DNA from: Theropithecus gelada
Lineage: Eukaryota; Chordata; Mammalia; Primates; Cercopithecidae
DNA length: 64,000 nt
Direction of reading: 5' to 3'
Assembly (NCBI RefSeq): GCF_003255815.1
Contig: NC_037677.1
Location: 111,862,936-111,926,935 of the forward strand
Of the stretch, positions 57,547-64,000 are shown piece after piece (position 1 is the stretch's first letter; each line of letters begins with the position of its first letter). A program made the position numbers and the translations under genes. Below the pieces are notes generated by a model. That model was not told the DNA's origin. It made no database searches and saw only the letters and a list, made by a program, of their open reading frames with translations.

Positions 57547-58330
57547 AACTTGAGAGTTAGCAAGTCTGTGTCTTTTAAGTGGAAAGTTTAATTCATTTAC
57601 ATTAAAAATTACTATTGATATGTGAGGGCTTATTTATGGCATTTTGTTAATGATTTATGGTTGTTTTATGTATCCTTTGTTCCTTTCTCTCTTGTTTATC
57701 ATTGTGGCTTTTTAGTTTTCTGTAGTGGTAGCATTTGAGTCCTTTCTCTTTCTTATTTGTGTCATTGCTTCATCAGGGAGTTTTATACTTTCATTTGTTT
57801 TTATAATGGCAAATATTGTCCTTTCACTTCCTGAAGTGTCTGTTTCGGGACTTGGCTAGTGGTGATGAATTCCCTGTTTTTGCTTGTCTGAACATAGCTA
57901 TCATAATACCGAAGAGGGAAAGCCGAAAGCTTTTTTTTTAAAGAACTGGAACAACACAGGGATGCCCACTTGCACCACTCTTGTTTAACATAGTCATGAA
58001 AGTCTTCAGACTGAGCAATTAGGCAAAAGCAAGAAATTAAATGGATCTAAATTGGAAAGAAGGGAGTCAAATTGTACCTATCTGCAGGTTACATGATCTT
58101 ATATGTAGAAAAGCATAAAGATTCTATCAAGAAACTGTTAGTACTGACAGATGAATTCGGTAAAGTTACAGAATGCCCAATGAACACACAAAAATCAGTA
58201 GCATTTTTACACATGAACAATGACTAGGAGAAAAGGAAATCAAGAAGGTAATACCATTTATAGTAGCTACAAATAATTAAAATACTTAGGAATAAATTTA
58301 ACCAAGGAGATGAAAGACCTAGAAATCTTT
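57547..58330. mobile_element. Rearranged L1 fragments in opposite orientation
   Basis: 57547-57900 is L1 sequence in antisense (GAATTCCCTGTTTTTGCTTG). From about 57905 to 58330 an L1 reverse-transcriptase segment runs in the sense direction (GGGATGCCCACTTGCACCAC). The switch near 57900 is the pattern of twin priming or of a later inversion. Both parts are old. Confidence 0.65.
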
Positions 58331-58849
58331 AACATATACATTTTAACTTGTTAAAATATTTTTCAGATTTATATTAATACCAGTAAGATATAATAATGCT
58401 ATTCATATAGGTCTATTCTTTTTCTTCATTTTTGTCTTATTTTTACTACTACATCCATATATGTTGTGGACCCAACAGTACTTTATTAAAATTATTACTT
58501 TATATAATTTTATATCTTTTAAAGAATTTGAATGATGAAAGGAGGGCAAGCATATATTTATAGCTCTTATTATATTAATCTTTTTACCATTTCTGATTTT
58601 CTTTATTTGTTCCTGTGGCTCCAAACCATCATATCGTATCTTTAGCCCAACACAGGTTTTCTTGACTCACCTATTTTGTGCTTTTATTGGTAAAGATGTT
58701 GCATTTTTATGGTTATAGGATAAATAATACCATTATATACATATATTAAAAAATAATTCTTTAAAATATCAGGTAATAGAAAAAAGGAAAATAAATATGC
58801 ATTTCCTGGTTTTATTATTACACAATAGTTACCACTACTGTTTTTCTTT
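58331..58849. other. intron, AT-rich, no confident feature
   Basis: No identified repeat or gene. Confidence 0.4.
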
Positions 58850-59645
58850 TTGCATGGAGTTGAATTACCATCTGGGTCACTTGCTTTCCTGTGAACAACC
58901 TCCTTTAGTATTTCTTGTATGGCTAGCCTTCCAGCATCTAATTCTCCTAATGTTTTAATATTTAGGAATGTCATTATTTCTCTAATTTTTTAAATGTAGC
59001 TTTGCTTGATAGAGGATTCTTGGTTGGCATTGTCCTTTTGAGTATATATTATTGTACTGCTTACTGGTCTCTATTATTTCTGATTTAAAATCAGTTGTTA
59101 ATATTACTGGGCTTTTTTGTAAGTGAGAAATGATTTTCTCTCTTTCTTCTTTCAAGATTTTGTCCTTGTTGTTGCTTTCATCATTTTAATTATAATGGGT
59201 CTTTTTGTAGATTATACAATCTACTGTGTTTGTCCTATTTAGAGTTTTTTAGGTTTCTTGCATGTGTAAGTTAATGTTTTTCATCAAATTTGAGTTTTCA
59301 GAAACTGTGTTTTCAAATACTTTTTAGTTTCTTTTCTCTTTCTCCCTTCTCTCTTTCCAATGTTTCTATTATTCATATGATAGTAAAATTAATGATGTCC
59401 CATATGTTTTTCCAAGCTCTGCTTACTTTTCTTCATTCCTAGTTCTGTCTGTATTTTAGATTACATAATCTGTCAGTCTATCTTTAATCTTGCTGATTAT
59501 TTTTCTACCAGTTCAGATCTTCTGTTGAATTCTTATAGTGTATTTTTTGTTATTGTACGTTTCTTCACAATTCTTATTTCTTTGTTGATATTCTCTATTT
59601 GATGAGACATTGTCATCATACCTTTCTTCTTCAGGCATTATTTAT
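58850..59645 (-). mobile_element. Old L1M fragment, antisense
   Basis: GAACAACCTCCTTTAGTATT, CTTGTATGGCTAGCCTTCCA and ATTTCTCTAATTTTTTAAAT match the ORF1/5'-side region of an ancient L1 in antisense. No frame is kept. Confidence 0.65.
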
Positions 59646-59782
59646 TTCCTTCCTTCCTTCCTTCCTTCCTTCCTTCCTTCCTTCCTTCCTTCCTTCCTTC
59701 CTTCCTTCCTTCCTTCCCTTCCTCTCTCCCTCCCTCCCTCCCTTTGTCTTTATTTGTTTGTTTATTTATTTATTTATTTATT
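59646..59782. repeat. (TTCC)n-(TCCC)n-(TTTA)n compound microsatellite
   Basis: About 70 bp of pure TTCC units (59646-59716), then TCCC units to about 59746, then TTTG/TTTA repeats to 59782 that merge into an Alu tail. On the minus strand it is a purine tract (GGAA). Confidence 0.95.
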
Positions 59783-60063
59783 GAGACAGAATTTCACTCT
59801 TGTTGCCCTGACTGGAGTGCAATGGCACGATCTCAGCTCACTGCAACCTCTTCCTCCTGGGTTCAAGCAATTCTCCTGCCTCAGCCTCCTGAGTAGCTGG
59901 GATTACAGGCGCATGCCACCACACCTGACTAATTTTGTATTTTTAGTAGAGACAGGGTTTTGCTGTGTTGGCCAGGCTGATTTTCAACTCCTGACCTCAG
60001 GTGATCCACCTACCTCGGCCTCCCAGAGTGCTGGGATTACAGGCGTGAGCCACTGTGCCTGGC
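59761..60063 (-). mobile_element. Alu, antisense, with TTTA tail
   Basis: ATTGAGACAGAATTTCACTC to CACTGTGCCTGGCC. The tail has become a TTTA/TTCC repeat. AluS-type. The A tail probably seeded the microsatellite. Confidence 0.92.
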
Positions 60064-60096
60064 CCCTTATTTTTTATATCTTTAATTATTTTTGAA

Positions 60097-60415
60097 TATT
60101 TTTATCTTTTTTTTTTTTTGAGACAGAGTCTTGCTCTGTCGCCCAGACTGGAGTGCAGTGGTGTGATCTCGGCTCACTGCAAGCTCCGCCTCCCAGGTTC
60201 ATGCCATTCTCCTGCCTCAACCTCCCTAGTAGCTGGGACTACAGGCGCCTGCCACCACGCCCGGCTAAATTTTTTGTATTTTTAGTGGAGACAGTGTTTC
60301 ACCGTGTTAGCCAGGATGGTCTCAATCTCCTGACCTCGTGATCTGCCGGACTCGGCCTCCCAAAGTGCTAGGATTACAGGCATGAGCCACTGTGCCCAAC
60401 CTATTTTTATCTTTT
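60097..60415 (-). mobile_element. AluY-type, antisense, with 14-bp TSD
   Basis: Alu at 60111-60401 (GAGACAGAGTCTTGCTCTGT to CACTGTGCCCAACC) with the 14-bp duplication TATTTTTATCTTTT at 60097-60110 and 60402-60415. Younger than the adjacent Alu. Confidence 0.93.
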
Positions 60416-60540
60416 ATGTGTATTCTTTGTTTTAATCAGCTCGCTCGCTCTCTCTTTTTTAATCTCCTGGTTTTTATGGTGTTTTTGAATTTTTTATTTT
60501 GAGATTTAATTTAGAATTTTTTTTTCTCTTCCTTGTCAGG

Positions 60541-60762
60541 GTTTGAAAAACCAAGGTTGGTAGGCCAAATCTGGTCTGCTGCAGATTTATGTAAAGAAAC
60601 TTTTATCAAAGTACGACTTTACCCAGTTATTTGTGTATTATGTTTGTTTGCTTTTGCACTACAGTTGCAGAAAGGAATAGTTGTAACAGAGGGTGGCCTG
60701 CAAAGCATAAAACGCTGTCTAGTCCTTTATGTAAAAAAAGTTTTACCAATTCCTTTCTTGTA
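60541..60762. mobile_element. hAT-type non-autonomous DNA transposon
   Basis: AAAACCAAGGTTGGTAGGCC, AAATCTGGTCTGCTGCAGAT, CCTGCAAAGCATAAAACGCT and GTCCTTTATGTAAAAAAAGT correspond to a widespread hAT MER element (MER3-like) in reverse orientation. The exact family is uncertain. Confidence 0.6.
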
Positions 60763-62580
60763 GTATATTTGTATGACCTGGGTTGTGGATGTATCTACAA
60801 GGGCCATTTACATCTGCTTTTACAATATCTGTGGGGGTTTTTTTTGTTTGCAGCGCAGGTTTATATTAATGTTTTACTTGGTGGGTTGTTCACCAAATGT
60901 ATGATGTGAATTTAAAATTACCATATAAGCCTGACATAGCCTTTAAGTTCTCACAAGTGATGTTTTTCTTTCATACGCATATCCCAGGCAACTTAAAATT
61001 ATTTTCTGCTTTTTGCAGAGCTTGTAAAGTATTTTAATACCTTTTTCATAAATAGTATCTCCAGTTGATAGGATCACTTTATGAACATGGTTCAGTTTAG
61101 CTTGCTTCCTTTAGGATGCCAAGAATTATATCTTCTTGGTCTGCTGGATTTTGGAACCCATGCCTCCTAGTTCTTATTAGTCTATTCCATGTATAGTAAA
61201 ATTTGGTCGCTAGCTCAAACTTAGCCTTACTATTCTTACTTTGAATCTCTTCTTCATTTCTAGCATCTGATAATTCCTATTTCTTTTAAAGTGGTATATG
61301 TATTGAAAAAATGCTTTGGGTAAATTTTTGTCTTAAATTTCTGTGTATATTTTTAAAATTTATTAAGATTGTCACAAGGATATTTTTAAATGTTGCGCAT
61401 CTGTTGCAGAGCAACTATTTTTCAAAACTATGTACTTATTTGCATATCAAATGCTGAGTTGTCATTGTATTTTATTTTGATTTTTTCCTGTTTGTGTGTC
61501 CATAAATGAGGAGCCATCTGGAGTGGTTTTAAAATTTAGAGAAAATAGAATGGATGACTTCTCTTTAGTTTTATTCGTATTCCATAGCTACTGAGATATT
61601 AGATGATATTAGAACCTTTCAAGCAACAATGTAACCTCAACAGACTCTTATGTACAAGCTTACATTTCCTGTCGATCTAACACTCTTTTGGTAGTGGGGA
61701 ATATAACATAATCATAGGCTTACTAATATATCATTTTCTTGTTGGTATTTGATACAGCCATTATGCCTGGGTCCCTTTCCTATAATATACTTTCTCCTTT
61801 GCCATTGCTACCATACTAGTTATAAGGTGTGACAATTACCAGACTTTTTTCACCAGGTATTTTTTCTGCAGTTAGGTCTAAAGTATACTGGCTTTCTGCA
61901 TCATATATAGACCATGTCAGGTTTCCTTGGTTTACACTTTCCGCCAGATGGATGAAAGAATACCAGTGATATGCTTCTTGACTGCCCTATGAGTAACCTT
62001 TGTTTTCAGAATTTTTCTTATTCAGAAAGGAGGGTTAAGTGGCATTTTGTCAGGGAACCTCTTTTATCATCAAGAGGTATTGTAGATTAATACCTTCTAG
62101 GTTTGTTCATGTAGGTCACCCTAATGCCTATCATTGCTGGTACCTTTACTTTCTATTTTACTGTTAATCTGTGAGGGAGATGTTAGATATGAGTGCTAAA
62201 TTTAGCTGTCTCATTCAGATGTGAAAACTTTTTTTTTTAAATGATTCTTCCAAATGCCCAGAAATTTCATGAAGTTGTTACAGCAACCCATTTCTTACTT
62301 TAAATCTTCTGTTAAGTCTTTACATGTAGTGGGCACTCAATACATTTGGTTTTTACCTGAGTGAATTAATTAGTGGTGTCACAGAGTAAATTTTCTGTGA
62401 AACAATACCTTAAGCTTTTAAGGATAATGTTATAAAATTAAAGTTTTTAATAGCATTATTGTATAATATTAATTTATTATAGACAATTGGTAATACAGAA
62501 AAATCTTACTGTAGTAAGATACCCATCAGCTTTTCCATAAGCATATTTATACATTTCATCACAAAATTGTCATCATTATG
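60763..62580. other. intron, no confident feature
   Basis: AT-rich intronic sequence without a recognised repeat, RNA gene or exon. Confidence 0.45.
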
Positions 62581-64000
62581 TTAAATTGAAACAAAATATG
62601 CACATGTTTTATGGGGTTCAATGTGATGTTTTAATACAGGTATATGTTGTATAATGGTCGAATCATGGTAATTAACATATCTATTACCTTAAACATTTAT
62701 AATGTCTTTGTTGTGAGAACATTCAGAATCCTCTCTTCTAGCTATTTGAAATGCATTATTGTTAGCTATAATCACCTTGCTACTGTTCTTGTATTCTATT
62801 GCATAGTAGGTATTCCTCCTATCTGTAACATTGTATGCATTAAACAACCTCTCCATATCTCCCCCCCTCCTATTCTCTCCAGTTTCTTGTAATCATCATT
62901 ATACTCTTAATGTCTATGAGATCTTTTTTAAAAAGATACCACATATGACTGAGATCTTGTGGTATTTGTCTTTCTGTGCCTGGCTTATTTCGCTTAAGAA
63001 AATGTCATCTAAACTCATCCATGTTGTCCCAAATGATGGGATTTTATTTTTTTTATGACCTTTTTCATGGCTGAAACATATTTCATTATGTGTGTATGTA
63101 TATGTGTGTGTGTGTTTATTTATTTATTCACACTTTCTTTATCCATTCATCCATGTTTGGTACTTAGGTTGATTCTATATTTTGGCTATTGTGTGTAGTG
63201 CTGCAATATATTAATACATTGGAGTGCTGATGTCTCTTCAACATACTGATTTTATTTCCTTTGGACGTACACCTGATAGTGGGATTGCTGGATCATATAG
63301 TATTATATTTTTATTTTTTTGAGAAACCTCCAACTGTTTTTGATGTAGCAATTTACATTCCCATAAAAAATGTCTAGAGTTCCCCTTTCTCCACATACAT
63401 GCCAGCATTTGTTTTTTTCACTGTCAATTTTATAATTTACTCATGGCTGTTTAGGAGCATGTTCTTTAATTTCTATCTATTTGTACAGTGTTTGAAGTTC
63501 CTTCTCTTTTCTCCTAGTTGCATTTCCTTATGGTCAGAAAAGATACATCATATGATTTTGATATATTTAATTCATTAAGACTTTTTTTCCTGACGTATTA
63601 GCTATCCTGAAGAATGTTCCATATGCATTTGAGAAGAATGTGAATTCTGCAGCTTTTGGATGGAATATTTTGCATATGTGAAGTCATTTTTGTCTTAAAT
63701 TCAGTTTATGTCCAGTGTTTCCTCATTTATTTTCTGTCTCGATGATCTGTCCATTGCTGAAAGTTGGGTGTTAACATTCCCCTACTACTATTGTTTTGCT
63801 TTCTATACCTCCCTTTTGATCTATTAATGTTTGCTTTCTATATTAAGTTACTCCAGTGTGGGTTACATGTAAATTCTCAATTGTTCTATCCTCTTATATT
63901 GATCCCTTTATTAGTAAATATTGACCTCATTTATCTGTTTTTATAGTTTTTGACTTGAAGTCTATTTTGTCTAATAGAAGTATAGCTAATCCTACTTACT
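62581..64000 (-). mobile_element. Old L1 (L1MA/MB-type), minus strand, running off the window
   Basis: 3' UTR (TAATACAGGTATATGTTGTA, TATTCTCTCCAGTTTCTTGT) followed by decayed ORF2 end and continuing to the window edge. A jump near 63410-63425 (from the C-terminal part into an earlier ORF2 part) shows an internal deletion. No frame is kept. Confidence 0.8.

Larger units (their letters stand above)
1..64000 (+). other. ATRNL1: ATRNL1 internal gene segment (6 exons, 5 complete introns, 2 partial)
   Basis: Six exons at 22-140, 15653-15785, 20046-20227, 32172-32385, 34018-34206 and 51824-52042 join in one open frame of about 352 codons with GT-AG splice sites throughout. ATRNL1 is a large type I membrane glycoprotein related to attractin (ATRN), a kelch/CUB/EGF/PSI/lectin protein. 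ATRN is linked to melanocortin signalling and myelin maintenance, and ATRNL1 has been reported to bind the MC4R tail. The exon order here is PSI, PSI, C-type lectin (two exons), PSI, PSI, matching the ectodomain just after the kelch repeats. Introns of 15.5, 4.3, 11.9, 1.6 and 17.6 kb agree with ATRNL1 being a very large gene. In human it lies at 10q25.3, which is background knowledge and not visible here. Confidence 0.93.

Noticed and set aside
59599..60095. A serine/proline-rich protein
   Set aside because: The frame is a translation of the TTCC microsatellite and an antisense Alu.

Overview
This window is intronic and exonic sequence from a large vertebrate gene, almost certainly of an Old World monkey (macaque/baboon type). 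Six short exons on the + strand (about 1.06 kb, under 2% of the window) have consensus splice sites, compatible phases and one continuous reading frame. Together they encode the cysteine-rich middle of attractin-like 1 (ATRNL1): two PSI-type cysteine modules, a C-type lectin domain split over two exons, then two more PSI-type modules. The peptide matches ATRNL1 rather than the paralogue ATRN. The upstream part (CUB, EGF, kelch) and the downstream part (laminin-EGF, transmembrane, tail) lie outside the window. The last ~12 kb is the start of a further intron, and I saw no exon in it.

The rest is intron filled with transposable elements. 1.0-7.7 kb: an Alu, then a minus-strand ERVL provirus (MLT2-type 3' LTR, decayed pol) hit by a twin-primed L1 and an MST-type LTR, then an MLT1 LTR and a young monkey-lineage Alu. 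8.2-11.3 kb: a 5'-truncated L1. 12.6-15.5 kb: a decayed ERV1 with an LTR, a polypurine tract and an integrase remnant. 15.6-20.2 kb: two exons with MIRs, an Alu and an AT-rich tract. 20.6-29 kb: a Tigger-type DNA transposon and a long old L1 carrying three Alus, an Alu monomer and a solo ERV1 LTR. 32-34.2 kb: two exons. 34.8-37.3 kb: a young truncated L1 with a perfect 16-bp target-site duplication. 37.3-44.1 kb: three Alus and a second solo LTR of the same ERV1 family. 44.1-50 kb and 52.3-57.5 kb: two near-full-length old L1s on either side of the last exon. 57.5-64 kb: rearranged L1 pieces, a TTCC microsatellite, two Alus, a hAT-like element and an L1 that runs off the window.

The organism call rests on two Alus (about 7.4 and 21.7 kb) that carry the AluYR-type diagnostic changes I associate with cercopithecoid monkeys. 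Nearly every L1 and ERV is antisense to ATRNL1, the usual pattern inside transcribed introns. I found no new enzymatic, defence or RNA system. The points worth a second look are insertion histories, local duplications, a perfect 28-bp palindrome, and the lectin domain's incomplete calcium site.
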